A stretch of 32,541 nucleotides of DNA from Acidobacteriota bacterium (GTDB taxonomy: Bacteria; Acidobacteriota; Blastocatellia; Pyrinomonadales; Pyrinomonadaceae), in NCBI GenBank assembly GCA_020846885.1, contig JADLDC010000055.1, forward strand, positions 1 to 32,541, in the 5' to 3' direction. The notes beneath the pieces were generated by a model. The model ran no database searches. It was not told where the DNA came from and worked only from the letters and a program-made list of their open reading frames with translations. The translations under genes and the position numbers were made by a program. Of the stretch, positions 25,482-32,541 are shown piece after piece. Every line of letters begins with the position of its first letter. The stretch's first letter is position 1.

Positions 25482-25523
25482 GACGATGGAGCGCTTTATT
25501 ATTCTGCGGCACGTGTTTAAAAT

Positions 25524-25549
25524 ATGAACGCTAAGATGTTTGCGTTCAT
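25524..25549. promoter_or_regulatory. Inverted repeat in a divergent promoter region
   Basis: ATGAACGC (25524-25531) and GCGTTCAT (25542-25549) are perfect 8-bp inverted copies with a 10-nt spacer. They sit in the 148-bp gap between the divergent haem-binding and sterol-desaturase genes, so they could be an operator serving one or both. No T-run follows. Confidence 0.45.
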
Positions 25550-25629
25550 CTTACTTGTGATGGCTTGTCATGTCCAGATAAAAATGCCAGCTAACGGCCG
25601 AAGCCCGCGGAGATAACGCAGCCGTTAAT

Positions 25630-26490
25630 ATGTTCAATCCCGTCGTCGTAGCGATACCTTTCTTTGCCGCCGCCATAGCGCTTGAAGCCTGGTGGACGGG
25701 ACGCACAGGCTTTGCCGCCTATAATAAAAAGGACGCATGGAATAATATACTCATCGGTTTCGTCAGTGTCGGATTTGGCTTCTTGTTCGGCCTGTTCATC
25801 GCCGTGATCTATGAGGCGGCCTTTTTGCTCGCCCCGTATAAGTTTCCGGCCGATGCCTGGTGGTCGTGGGCCATATTATTTTTCATTGACGATCTGGCTT
25901 ATTATTGGTTCCATCGGGCGAGTCACGAAATGAGACTGTTTTGGAATTTTCATGTCGTCCATCATTCAAGCGAAGAATACAACCTGAGCGTTGCCGTTCG
26001 ACAGAGCTGGTTTAGCGGGCTGCTCCATTGGATCTTTTATGTTCCGGTAATGTTCCTTGGTTTTGCTCCGTGGATGTTCCTTGTGATGCATGGGTTCAAT
26101 TTGATCTATCAGTTCTGGATACACACAAAGCTGATCGATCGTCTCGGCCCTCTTGAGTTGTTCTTGAACACGCCGTCGCATCACCGCGTTCATCACGGAG
26201 TGAATGAAATGTATCTGGACAAAAACTATGCAGGCGTTCTGATCATCTGGGACCGTATGTTCGGGACCTTTGTGAACGAGGCTGACACACCGCGATACGG
26301 CATCATAAAACCGGTCAATAGTTTTAATTCGATCTGGATCAACACGCACGCCTGGGTCGAAATGTGGCGGGAACTGCGCGGCCGAAATTCTTTGTGGTCA
26401 AAATTGCGATGCGTCTTTGGCCCGTCCAACATGGTTCTGGCATTACACGATGAAGAACGGCAAATGCCGTACCCGCGTCGATCAATATGA
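25630..26490 (+). CDS. Sterol desaturase / fatty-acid hydroxylase family membrane enzyme
   Basis: A 286-residue integral-membrane di-iron enzyme. Several transmembrane segments surround the histidine clusters that bind the two irons: WFHRASHE, NFHVVHHSSEEYN and SHHRVHHGVN. These match the HxxxH/HxxHH pattern of the family. Such enzymes introduce hydroxyl groups or double bonds into lipids, carotenoids or sterol-like molecules using O2; substrate cannot be predicted. The stop overlaps the start of the next gene (ATGA). The divergent haem-binding protein could be an electron donor, which is speculation from proximity only. Confidence 0.93.
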   Translation: MFNPVVVAIPFFAAAIALEAWWTGRTGFAAYNKKDAWNNILIGFVSVGFGFLFGLFIAVIYEAAFLLAPYKFPADAWWSWAILFFIDDLAYYWFHRASHEMRLFWNFHVVHHSSEEYNLSVAVRQSWFSGLLHWIFYVPVMFLGFAPWMFLVMHGFNLIYQFWIHTKLIDRLGPLELFLNTPSHHRVHHGVNEMYLDKNYAGVLIIWDRMFGTFVNEADTPRYGIIKPVNSFNSIWINTHAWVEMWRELRGRNSLWSKLRCVFGPSNMVLALHDEERQMPYPRRSI

Positions 26491-27218
26491 AAAGACAACT
26501 TCTTGCAGGTTTTGTATTTCTCCTCGCACTCTCCTTCTGTGCTCTGGCCCAGGCTGTGACCGTGACGCCGAAGAAAACCGTTTACAAGCGTCCAAGGCCG
26601 ATATCGAAATATAAGCGAACTTTTACAGTCACGTATCCCAGGATCAGAGCCGCGACACCAGCCCTGTCAAAAAAGATCGAGACGGCCATTAGCTATTCGA
26701 AAGTCCTTGGGCTTAATGTTAACGAAGAGATCAACGAAGTGCAGTGGCTTGAAGAAGCAGATTACACCGTTGATTATAACGATCGCGGGATCTTTGTCAT
26801 AACACTTTCAATGAACGGATCGGGCGCTTATCCCGACGGCAGTTCGAAGACCATAGTAATAGATACGAAGACGGGCCATCGGATCGGAACGCCCCAAGCG
26901 TTCAGAGACACGAGCGGCCTGTTAGATCTGATAAGAGAACGACAAAAAGCTGAGATCGGATCAGCGATCGAAGAGATAAAAAAAGATCCGGATGCTGCGG
27001 AATCGGATCCGTCGGGCCTTTTTTCAGAGAAGATTTTTTCGTTGAATGATCTCGATCAGTTTGCGCTCGATGCGAATGGGATCACTTTCATTTATGATTA
27101 CGAGTTCCCGCATGTAATCGAGGCACTTGAACCGGAAGGGCGATACAAATTTACATGGAAGGAGATCGCCAAATTCATTAAACCAGGCGGACCGCTCGCG
27201 AGTTTCATATCAAAATAA
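26487..27218 (+). CDS. Exported DUF3298/RsiV-like protein
   Basis: A 243-residue protein with a signal peptide (LLAGFVFLLALSFCALAQA). The mature part has KRTFTVTYPRI, then alpha/beta sequence with ADYTVDYNDRGIFVITLSMNGSGAYPDGSSKTIVIDTKTG. It ends with YDYEFPHVIEALEPEGRYKFTWKEIAKFIKPGGPLASF. This resembles the DUF4163/DUF3298 pair found in RsiV and related periplasmic proteins, where DUF3298 ends in a 'sYs-dL-xxlL' type segment. Its function is unknown in stand-alone proteins. It overlaps the desaturase by 4 bp, so the two are translationally coupled. Confidence 0.8.
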   Translation: MKRQLLAGFVFLLALSFCALAQAVTVTPKKTVYKRPRPISKYKRTFTVTYPRIRAATPALSKKIETAISYSKVLGLNVNEEINEVQWLEEADYTVDYNDRGIFVITLSMNGSGAYPDGSSKTIVIDTKTGHRIGTPQAFRDTSGLLDLIRERQKAEIGSAIEEIKKDPDAAESDPSGLFSEKIFSLNDLDQFALDANGITFIYDYEFPHVIEALEPEGRYKFTWKEIAKFIKPGGPLASFISK

Positions 27219-27227
27219 ATTCAGACT

Positions 27228-27632
27228 ATGCACAACAGAAAGATAAGAGTACTTGTTGCAAAGCCCGGCCTCGACGGGCATGATCGCGGAGCAAAAGTAA
27301 TCGCACGCGCGCTGCGTGACGCCGGTATGGAGGTGATCTATACAGGGCTTCGGCAAACACCGGAGATGATCGCGACCGCTGCGCTGCAGGAAGATGTCGA
27401 CGCGGTCGGCATCTCGATACTTAGCGGCGCACATCGAACATTGTGTCCTCGCATCGTTGATCTGCTTCATCAAAATGGAATGACCGACACACTCGTTCTT
27501 GTCGGCGGCATCGTTCCCGAAGAGGACATCGCGCAGTTGAAAGAGAATGGTGTATCGGAGGTATTTCTGCCCGGCACTTCGACTGAAGATATTGTCACCT
27601 TCATCAACGCGAACATCCGTGCGCAAAATTAG
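27228..27632 (+). CDS. Stand-alone B12-binding domain (methylmalonyl-CoA mutase C-terminal type)
   Basis: A 134-residue cytosolic protein that is a complete cobalamin-binding flavodoxin-like domain. The signature is [15 protein letters not shown], with the lower-ligand motif D-x-H-x-x-G (Asp16, His18, Gly21). [10 protein letters not shown] and [19 protein letters not shown] follow, as in the small or C-terminal part of methylmalonyl-CoA mutase. It should pair with a separately encoded catalytic subunit to interconvert methylmalonyl-CoA and succinyl-CoA; none is in this window. It follows the DUF3298-like gene after 9 bp. Isobutyryl-CoA or ethylmalonyl-CoA mutase small subunits look alike. Confidence 0.92.
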   Translation: MHNRKIRVLVAKPGLDGHDRGAKVIARALRDAGMEVIYTGLRQTPEMIATAALQEDVDAVGISILSGAHRTLCPRIVDLLHQNGMTDTLVLVGGIVPEEDIAQLKENGVSEVFLPGTSTEDIVTFINANIRAQN

Positions 27633-27713
27633 CGCAAAAAAAAATTAAAAAAAACTTATCGAAGCTTTGCAAAATTGTAGTAATCATTTCTGCAATATGT
27701 TATTGTGCGCTTA

Positions 27714-27735
27714 CAAGATTTATTTTTGAATCTTG
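27714..27735. promoter_or_regulatory. Palindrome in the AT-rich leader of the histone-like gene
   Basis: CAAGATT (27714-27720) and AATCTTG (27729-27735) are perfect 7-bp inverted copies around an 8-nt T-rich spacer. They lie in the 260-bp AT-rich gap (27633-27892) before the histone-like gene, where its promoter must be. It may be an operator or a leader hairpin; no other gene in the gap is supported. Confidence 0.4.
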
Positions 27736-27892
27736 ATCGTGTTCGATGTCAGACAGAAAACGTGCGAGACAAACGAACGAAAATCCAATTAACAATTCAG
27801 AAACGAATGCAGTCGATTCGTTAAGAGCCGACCTAACGGTTGCGCTCAGAACAAGAGGGTAAGACCGGAAACATAATTCCATTTGGAGGAAC

Positions 27893-28306
27893 ATGTCAGC
27901 TAAGAAAAAAGTTATGGAAACAAAAACCTCATTTGCAGATGCGAGCGCTTCGCTCACAAGTGTTGCCGATGTTGCCGCGATGGCGGTAAAGAAAGCGGCG
28001 GCGAAACCGGCAGCAAAAAAAGCTGCTACGAAATCCGCGGCAAAGCCTGCGGCAAAGAAGGCGGCGGCTAAACCCGCTGCGAAGAAAGCAGCGGCAAAGT
28101 CGTCTGCTAAACCCGCGGCCAAAAAAGCTGCCGCAAAGCCGGCGGCGAAGAAAGCTACGGCGAAAGCCGCTGCTAAACCTGCGGCAAAGAAAGCCGCGGC
28201 TAAACCCGCTGCTAAAAAGGCGGCTGCGAAACCGGCTGCGAAGAAAGCGGCGGCTAAGCCCGCTGCAAAGAAACCGGCTGCCAAATCAGCGGCCAAGAAA
28301 AAATAA
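27893..28306 (+). CDS. Lys/Ala-rich histone H1-like protein
   Basis: A 137-residue, extremely basic protein. Residues 1-33 are a non-repetitive start (METKTSFADASASLTSVADVA). The remainder is an array of AAAKPAAKK-type units, the composition of eukaryotic H1 tails, bacterial Hc1/AlgP and HU-tail proteins. These bind and compact DNA through lysines. The gene has a strong GGAGGA site just before the ATG. Synonymous codon variation between units argues that the repeat is kept at protein level and is not a recent DNA expansion. A terminator follows 8 bp after the stop, so it is monocistronic. A nucleoid-associated role is inferred. Confidence 0.88.
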   Translation: MSAKKKVMETKTSFADASASLTSVADVAAMAVKKAAAKPAAKKAATKSAAKPAAKKAAAKPAAKKAAAKSSAKPAAKKAAAKPAAKKATAKAAAKPAAKKAAAKPAAKKAAAKPAAKKAAAKPAAKKPAAKSAAKKK

Positions 28307-28313
28307 CCTTGAT

Positions 28314-28345
28314 GCGGCGTTGAAGAAATTCGACGCCGCTTTTTC
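28314..28345 (+). terminator. Intrinsic terminator after the histone-like gene
   Basis: GCGGCGT (28314-28320) pairs with ACGCCGC (28333-28339). The stem extends through a T-G wobble and GAA/TTC to a GAAA tetraloop and is followed by a run of five Ts. Confidence 0.93.
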
Positions 28346-28473
28346 TTTTGGACGGATTTTCACAGCTCAAGCCTTGCCGTTTGTTTTCGTCAGCCGCTCG
28401 CCAGACCCAACAAGTTCACTCGCTCCTGATCACACCATTGCAAATCATTCATCCGTTTGATTAGAATCGGAGA

Positions 28474-28836
28474 ATGATCAAATTAAACAACGTGAATAGC
28501 GCTGGCCGATCGGAAGTTCTGCGGCCGGTAGTGGCAAAGAAGATTACGGCTATCGCGCTTGCTGCGCTGATGATGGTCTCGTTCGTCTTTATCGACAATT
28601 CGATCTCGCCGTCCGGCAGCTCGTTCGCCGCACAGGCACAGACCGTCACCGCAAAGCGGCGTAAGAAAGGCATTATTCGCAAGAGCTACGCCGGAGGAAA
28701 ATGGGTTACACGAAAAGTGTGGCGCGGCGGCAAATGGGTCACAGTCAAAACCTGGAAAGGGACAAAATGGGTAGGCAAAAAATCATGGCGTACAGGCCGT
28801 AAGGTTGTCAGCCGAACGAAGAAGGTCGTTTACTAA
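28474..28836 (+). CDS. Small basic exported protein with 11-residue Trp/Lys repeats
   Basis: A 120-residue protein. After a 20-residue polar start there is a signal peptide (ITAIALAALMMVSFVFI, likely cleaved near FAAQAQ). The mature part is very basic and contains an exact 11-residue period: SYAGGKWVTRK (71-81), VWRGGKWVTVK (82-92), TWKGTKWVGKK (93-103) and a degenerate SWRTGRKVVSR (104-114). I do not recognise a named family. Aromatic-glycine-lysine spacing suggests short beta hairpins that could bind an anionic envelope polymer or nucleic acid; that is speculation. GGAGA abuts the ATG unusually closely. A terminator follows, so it is monocistronic. The next gene carries the same repeat. Confidence 0.78.
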   Translation: MIKLNNVNSAGRSEVLRPVVAKKITAIALAALMMVSFVFIDNSISPSGSSFAAQAQTVTAKRRKKGIIRKSYAGGKWVTRKVWRGGKWVTVKTWKGTKWVGKKSWRTGRKVVSRTKKVVY

Positions 28837-28865
28837 TTTTTATGCGCGCGGTCATCGATTGATAT

Positions 28866-28895
28866 GGGCGTTGCTGAAATGCAAACGCCCTTTTC
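28866..28895 (+). terminator. Intrinsic terminator after the first Trp/Lys-repeat gene
   Basis: GGGCGTT (28866-28872) pairs with AACGCCC (28884-28890), with an additional GC pair inside, followed by TTTTCTTC. Confidence 0.88.
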
Positions 28896-29027
28896 TTCTA
28901 TCTGCACGGCGACCCTGCCCAGTCGCTAACCGATCGTCCTGTTGAGAGGGCGCTGGCACGATACATGCATACTTATTCGTATCGGGATTCGGATAAGAAA
29001 GTCGAATCGACGATCAGGGAGGAACTT

Positions 29028-29444
29028 ATGAAAATACGGAGTTTAGCAGGTATCGGCTTGTTCTTTGGAATTGTACTATTTTCGTGCGTTACCGCCGAGG
29101 CGCAGGTCGTCGAGGTTGTAAAGGATGCAGCGTCAGCAACCAAAAAGATCTCGAAAAAGACCGCAAATGTGGTTGCGGATGGTGCCGTGCAAGCAGCCGA
29201 CACAACCGCCGACCTCACTGTCGGTGCCGCAAAAAAGACCGGATCGGTCTCGAAAAAGATCGGCAAATATACCGTTAATGTGACTGAAAATGTGGCTGGT
29301 GCAGCCTATGAAGGCGGAAAATATTTTACGGTCAAAACCTGGGACGGCACGAAATGGGTATCGAAACGGGTCTGGTTCGCGACAAAAAAGGCGGCCGACG
29401 CAACGAAAGACTTCGTCGTCGGTGACGGTGAAAAGAAGCCGTAA
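29028..29444 (+). CDS. Exported Lys/Ala-rich protein sharing the 11-residue Trp/Lys repeat
   Basis: A 138-residue protein. The start at 29028 is set by an excellent GGGAGGAACTT ribosome binding site and gives a signal peptide (LAGIGLFFGIVLFSCVTAEAQ); the in-frame ATG at 28965 is not supported. Residues about 30-90 are amphipathic, with repeated KK-T/S-x-x-V words (ATKKISKKTANVV, GAAKKTGSVSKKIG), reminiscent of LEA-type or coiled-coil sequence. Then come AYEGGKYFTVK (93-103), TWDGTKWVSKR (104-114) and a decayed third unit, the same 11-residue repeat as the preceding gene. Cys20 lies inside the signal, followed by V-T-A, so a lipoprotein is unlikely. Function is unknown. Confidence 0.8.
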   Translation: MKIRSLAGIGLFFGIVLFSCVTAEAQVVEVVKDAASATKKISKKTANVVADGAVQAADTTADLTVGAAKKTGSVSKKIGKYTVNVTENVAGAAYEGGKYFTVKTWDGTKWVSKRVWFATKKAADATKDFVVGDGEKKP

Positions 29445-29476
29445 ACGCATCGCGGCACAGACATCTCTAATTTTCA

Positions 29477-29520
29477 GGATGGTCAACCAACGGTTCGGTT
29501 GTTGACCGTCCATTTTTTTT
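29477..29520 (+). terminator. Intrinsic terminator before the AtuA gene
   Basis: GGATGGTCAAC (29477-29487) pairs with GTTGACCGTCC (29501-29511) with one T-G wobble, then a run of eight Ts (29513-29520). It ends only 18 bp before the AtuA start, so AtuA transcription must begin within or very close to this site, or rely on read-through. Confidence 0.92.
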
Positions 29521-29538
29521 GTTTTCTAATAACTCCTT

Positions 29539-30960
29539 ATGAAACAAACAGTTCGTGTTGCGGGCGGTCAGGGGTTTTGGGGCGATCTTTTGACGGCGCC
29601 GATCGACCAGGTTCGAAAAGGGCCGATCGATTATTTGATGCTCGACTATCTCGCCGAGGTAACGATGTCTATTCTGCAAAAGCAGCGAAATCGTGACCCG
29701 CAAGCCGGATATGCACGCGATTTTATTTCGCTGATGCAGGAAATACTTCCCGACTGCGTTGAGAAGAATATCAAGGTCCTATCAAACGCGGGCGGCGTAA
29801 ATGTTGCGGGCTGTGCGGAGGCAATTCGACATGCCGCCGTCGAACTTGGCCTGCAAGGCAAAGTGAAGATCGGCGTTGTGACCGGCGACGATGTTCTTGA
29901 TCGGCTCGACGGCTGGATCACCGATGGGATCGAGATCAATTCGATGGACGACGGAACGCCGCTCGCCGCGATCCGCGACAAGGTTCAGGCGGCAAACGTT
30001 TATCTCGGTGCCGAAGCTCTTGTGGAAGCGCTCGGGCGCGGAGCAAGCATCATCGTCGGCGGACGCCTGACCGACACTGGCCTCACCCTCGCACCGCTGA
30101 TGCATGAATTCGACTGGTCGTTCGACGATTGGGACAAGGTCTCGGCCGGCACTATCGCCGGACACATCATCGAATGCGGTGCCCAATCGAGCGGCGGAAA
30201 TTGTCAGTACGATTGGCAAAACATCCCAGACATGGCGAACATCGGATTTCCGATCATCGAAGCCTCACCCGACGGCACATTAATTGTCACAAAACACGAA
30301 GGCACCGGCGGCCGCGTCAATGTTCAGTCCGTCACCGAACAGCTTCTCTACGAAATGGGCGACCCGAAAGCCTATATCACACCCGATGTCGTCGCTGATT
30401 TTTCTTCTATCAATTTAGAGGCTGCAGGCGAAAACCGCGTCCGCGTTTTTGGCATCAAGGGCAACCCGAAAACTGATTTCTATAAAGTCTCGATCGCCTA
30501 TTCCGATGGCTGGAAGTCGGTCGGCACACTGGTCTATTCGTGGCCCGACGCACTTGAAAAAGCACAGGCCGCCGACAAGATCTTGCGTGAAAGATTAGAG
30601 CGATTGGGTTTGAAATTCGATTTGATCCTGACCGAATTCGTCGGCGTCAATGCGACTCACGGGCACCTCGCTCACAGCTCCCCTCGATGGGAGGCCGCCG
30701 CTTCGGCCGGCGGCGCGGCTCTCTCTTCGGGCACGACTCCTGACTATCCCGAGGCCCAGCTCCGCGTCGCTGTCCGCGGCCACGACCGCGCATCCGTCGA
30801 ACGCTTCACCAAAGAGATCGCGCCGCTCATCCTGACCGGCCCTCCCGGTGTAACAGGCTTCGCAGGCGGCCGTCCCAAGGTAGAAGAGATCATGGCCTAC
30901 TTCCCGGCGCTGATACCGAAGTCACTGATCCAAACCAAGGTCGATATTGTCGGGGCATAA
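29539..30960 (+). CDS. AtuA-family (DUF1446) protein
   Basis: A 473-residue cytosolic protein of the acyclic-terpene-utilisation AtuA/DUF1446 family. Recognisable family segments are [91 protein letters not shown], and [22 protein letters not shown]. The long C-terminal half has [14 protein letters not shown]. AtuA genes occur with acyl-CoA carboxylases and enoyl-CoA hydratases in breakdown of citronellol/geraniol, leucine or related branched acyl-CoAs; the biochemical reaction is not established. Here an enoyl-CoA hydratase gene is convergent with it. No strong Shine-Dalgarno precedes the ATG. Confidence 0.93.
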   Translation: MKQTVRVAGGQGFWGDLLTAPIDQVRKGPIDYLMLDYLAEVTMSILQKQRNRDPQAGYARDFISLMQEILPDCVEKNIKVLSNAGGVNVAGCAEAIRHAAVELGLQGKVKIGVVTGDDVLDRLDGWITDGIEINSMDDGTPLAAIRDKVQAANVYLGAEALVEALGRGASIIVGGRLTDTGLTLAPLMHEFDWSFDDWDKVSAGTIAGHIIECGAQSSGGNCQYDWQNIPDMANIGFPIIEASPDGTLIVTKHEGTGGRVNVQSVTEQLLYEMGDPKAYITPDVVADFSSINLEAAGENRVRVFGIKGNPKTDFYKVSIAYSDGWKSVGTLVYSWPDALEKAQAADKILRERLERLGLKFDLILTEFVGVNATHGHLAHSSPRWEAAASAGGAALSSGTTPDYPEAQLRVAVRGHDRASVERFTKEIAPLILTGPPGVTGFAGGRPKVEEIMAYFPALIPKSLIQTKVDIVGA

Positions 30961-31082
30961 TGCCAGGACCGGGAGCGGTAGCGACTGGGTGTGTATCTGC
31001 GGGCGTGAATGGCATCGGGATCATCAGCGTGCCAAAGCGTGCCAAGCATATCGGACAGTCACGTGGTGTCGCGGCGGCACAC

Positions 31083-31847
31083 CTACTTCTCCAAAAACTT
31101 GGCAATTCCCTTCTGGCAATCTAGAGTCATCCTCGCCTTTGCGTTCGTGACGACGCCTTGTTCTATGGCATCGGCAAAATTGTTCCCGTCGATCGAATAA
31201 AGCAGATGCTTTGTCATTTCGACGGCTGAGCGGCTGACTTTCGTATAGGTCGACACGTATTCGAGCACAGCGGCCTCAAACGATTCTTCATCGAATACGC
31301 GGTTGACCAGGCCAATGTCAAGAGCTTCTTCTGCAGAGTATTCGAAGCCTTGCGTGAGGAGTTCAAAGCTCTTTTTTTCACCGAGGTTTCGACGCAAAAT
31401 GCCGGCAACCATCGCGGGGACAAAGCCGATCTTGACCTCAGGATAGCCAAATCGAGCGGTTTTTGTCGCGACGACCAGATCACAGGCCGTCGCAAGCCCG
31501 CAGCCGCCTGCAAGAGCTCGTCCGTGAACGGCCGCGACCACCGGAACCCTCACCTGACGAATGAGCTGAAATAGTTCTGCGAGGCTGCGAGCATCGTCAA
31601 CGTTCTCTTCATACGAAGCAGTCGCTATCTTTTGGATCGCAGAAAGATCGGCCCCCGAACAGAAATCCTTTCCCGCCCCGCGAATCACGATCGCACGCAA
31701 GTGTTCGTCAGCATCAGCGTCGGCCTCGCGTAATCCCCTCTTCAGGGCCGCGATCAGTTCATCATTCAACGCATTCCGCTTCTCAGGCCGGTTGAGCGTG
31801 ATCATGCGAACCGAGCTTTCATCGAAGATCTTAAGAATTTCGGTCAT
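31083..31847 (-). CDS. Enoyl-CoA hydratase/isomerase family protein
   Basis: A 254-residue crotonase-fold enzyme acting on acyl-CoA thioesters. Landmarks are ITLNRPEKRNALNDEL, the oxyanion-hole GKDFCSGADLSAI, and VHGRALAGGCGLATACDLVVA followed by FGYPEVKIGFVPAMV. Of the two catalytic glutamates of classical enoyl-CoA hydratase, the first (in GGGCELA) is Gly here (GGCGLA), whereas the second (YPEV) is kept. This points to an isomerase or a methylglutaconyl-CoA-hydratase-like variant, not a standard beta-oxidation hydratase. It is convergent with the AtuA gene (122 bp between stops), and both could act on branched acyl-CoAs; no other pathway gene is adjacent. Confidence 0.92.
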   Translation of the reverse strand: MTEILKIFDESSVRMITLNRPEKRNALNDELIAALKRGLREADADADEHLRAIVIRGAGKDFCSGADLSAIQKIATASYEENVDDARSLAELFQLIRQVRVPVVAAVHGRALAGGCGLATACDLVVATKTARFGYPEVKIGFVPAMVAGILRRNLGEKKSFELLTQGFEYSAEEALDIGLVNRVFDEESFEAAVLEYVSTYTKVSRSAVEMTKHLLYSIDGNNFADAIEQGVVTNAKARMTLDCQKGIAKFLEK

Positions 31848-31850
31848 TCA

Positions 31851-31978
31851 TCAATTGTGAATTGTAAATTATCCCATTGTGAATTGGGGACAAAAGTCAT
31901 CCTTTAACCAATTAACAATTCTTCAATGGACAATTTACAATTGACCTCCTTCATTGTTCAATTTGCAATCTACAATTA
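31851..31978. repeat. AT-rich inverted-repeat element built from AATTGT words
   Basis: A left arm (31857-31887) and right arm (31908-31945) are imperfect inverted copies. The segment GTGAATTGTAAATTATCCC is mirrored by the complement of GGACAATTTACAATTGAC, around a loop of about 20 nt. A further partial copy (CATTGTTCAATTTGCAATC and CTACAATTA) extends to 31978. Base composition is far more AT-rich than surrounding genes. It lies between the enoyl-CoA hydratase and the peptidase gene and reaches the peptidase stop codon. It looks like a small non-autonomous or dispersed intergenic element, but copy number is unknown. Confidence 0.7.
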
Positions 31979-32541
31979 CGGATACAATTTCGAAGCACGA
32001 TCGATCTCTGCCGCAAATCTTTCAATCGTCGCGGCGGCTATGCCAATTTGCTCCTCGGCCTCTTTCCAGTTGCGCTGCTCGATAGCTTCGCGAATACCCG
32101 GCAAAGTTTTTACGCCGTAGCCGGTGTAAAATCCGGGGGCGTAGATCTGGTGCCGGAACCAATCGCGGCGCGGCAGGCCCGCGCTTCGGGTAAGTGCCCG
32201 TTCAGTTTTGTATAGGACCTGGTCGAGTTCGGCGGATGAAGATCCGCCGGCCCTTGACTTGTAATTTGCCGCGCTCGCCTGCAGCTTTTGCACAGCGTTT
32301 TGAAGCGGAGCAAAATTCAGGTAGGGCACAGCATCCTTGACTTTCGGCGTGATCAGCTTTTCCTTAGGATCTTGAACGGCGGGCCACATGCCGTTTGAGA
32401 TCGCGTAATTGCTGGCCTTGGTCTCGTCGCGCATTGTGTCGGCAAGCCGCGTTACTTCATTCGCATACTGCCCAACAGTCTCCGCAAAATTCGAAAATTC
32501 GAACGGTACCGTATCAGAGTCGGCAAGACGCAATGTTGTCC
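31976..32541 (-). CDS. M28 peptidase (glutamate carboxypeptidase II-like), C-terminal fragment at window edge
   Basis: The visible 188 codons are the end of a longer gene that runs past the right edge; the TTG at 32533 is not its start, since the frame stays open to 32541. LRLADSDTVPFEFSNFAETVG marks the junction to the transferrin-receptor-like dimerisation domain, which includes ALTRSAGLPRRDWFRHQIYAPG and FYTGYGVKTLPGIREAI. This is the C-terminal domain of N-acetylated-alpha-linked acidic dipeptidases (M28B), zinc exopeptidases usually exported by bacteria. The metal-binding catalytic domain is outside the window, so activity cannot be judged. Confidence 0.9.
   Translation of the reverse strand, partial: TTLRLADSDTVPFEFSNFAETVGQYANEVTRLADTMRDETKASNYAISNGMWPAVQDPKEKLITPKVKDAVPYLNFAPLQNAVQKLQASAANYKSRAGGSSSAELDQVLYKTERALTRSAGLPRRDWFRHQIYAPGFYTGYGVKTLPGIREAIEQRNWKEAEEQIGIAAATIERFAAEIDRASKLYP

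Noticed and set aside
25524-25616. 30-codon plus-strand frame (begins MNAKMFAFILLV) before the sterol desaturase
   Set aside because: It coincides with the 8-bp inverted repeat and lacks a ribosome binding site; the signal-like start is probably chance.
27700-28296. Long minus-strand frame rich in Ala/Phe/Gly opposite the histone-like gene
   Set aside because: It is the antisense reading of the AAAKPAAKK repeat; the plus-strand gene has the ribosome binding site and terminator.
28965-29027. Upstream ATG for the second Trp/Lys-repeat protein
   Set aside because: It would put 21 polar residues before the signal peptide; the GGGAGGAACTT site favours 29028.
30960-31124. 54-codon frame starting in the AtuA stop (TAATG)
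   Set aside because: It runs into the hydratase gene on the other strand and has no ribosome binding site or recognisable domain.

Overview
The window is a gene-dense, moderately GC-rich bacterial chromosome segment. Features pointing to a Gram-negative, didermic, aerobic heterotroph include a BamD-like outer-membrane assembly protein, many Sec-exported proteins, a sterol-desaturase-family protein and a haem-binding-domain protein. The mix of Lys/Ala-rich histone-like protein, AtuA (DUF1446), a standalone B12-binding mutase domain, abundant TPR proteins and a PASTA protein made me think of Acidobacteriota (Blastocatellia/Pyrinomonadaceae-like). That placement is an inference from gene content; no rRNA or tRNA gene is visible to confirm it.

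Layout. (1) 1-587: no convincing gene, but a 21-bp tandem repeat array. (2) 588-3414, plus strand: an Nramp-type metal transporter and an MscS channel carrying a C-terminal cyclic-nucleotide-binding domain. (3) 6418-3427, minus strand: a tight operon of a DUF2520 Rossmann protein, a Fur regulator, a ferredoxin-like protein that has lost one cluster cysteine, and a membrane-anchored helical-repeat protein. (4) 10068-6535: a lone 1177-residue P-loop ATPase with features reminiscent of the BrxC/PglY/DUF6079 and DUF499 ATPases, without recognisable partners. (5) 10408-11583: a secreted M48 metalloprotease ending in a strong terminator hairpin. (6) 24884-11665, minus strand: a long run of translation and envelope genes: def, a small coupled ORF, P5C dehydrogenase, a secreted protein, alkaline phosphatase, fmt, trhO, rsmB, a PASTA protein, rpe and a BamD-like protein, then a terminator and a large secreted TPR protein. 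Several junctions are 4-bp ATGA overlaps (def/small ORF, phosphatase/fmt, trhO/rsmB, rpe/bamD-like), which suggests coupled translation. (7) 25481-25017: a haem-binding-domain protein, divergent from a sterol desaturase, a DUF3298-like secreted protein and a B12-binding protein (25630-27632). (8) 27893-29444: three small basic proteins, each with its own terminator: a histone-H1-like protein and two exported proteins sharing an 11-residue Trp/Lys repeat. (9) 29539-31847: AtuA-family protein convergent with an enoyl-CoA hydratase. (10) An AT-rich inverted-repeat element, then the C-terminal part of an M28/glutamate-carboxypeptidase-II-like protein running off the right edge.

The most unusual items are the two adjacent secreted proteins built on a shared x-[WY]-x-G-[GT]-K-[WY]-[VF] repeat, the orphan giant ATPase, and the Fur-linked three-cysteine ferredoxin-like protein. 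No phage, transposase, CRISPR array or integron was recognised. No large multi-gene novel system is evident; most of the window is ordinary core chromosome.
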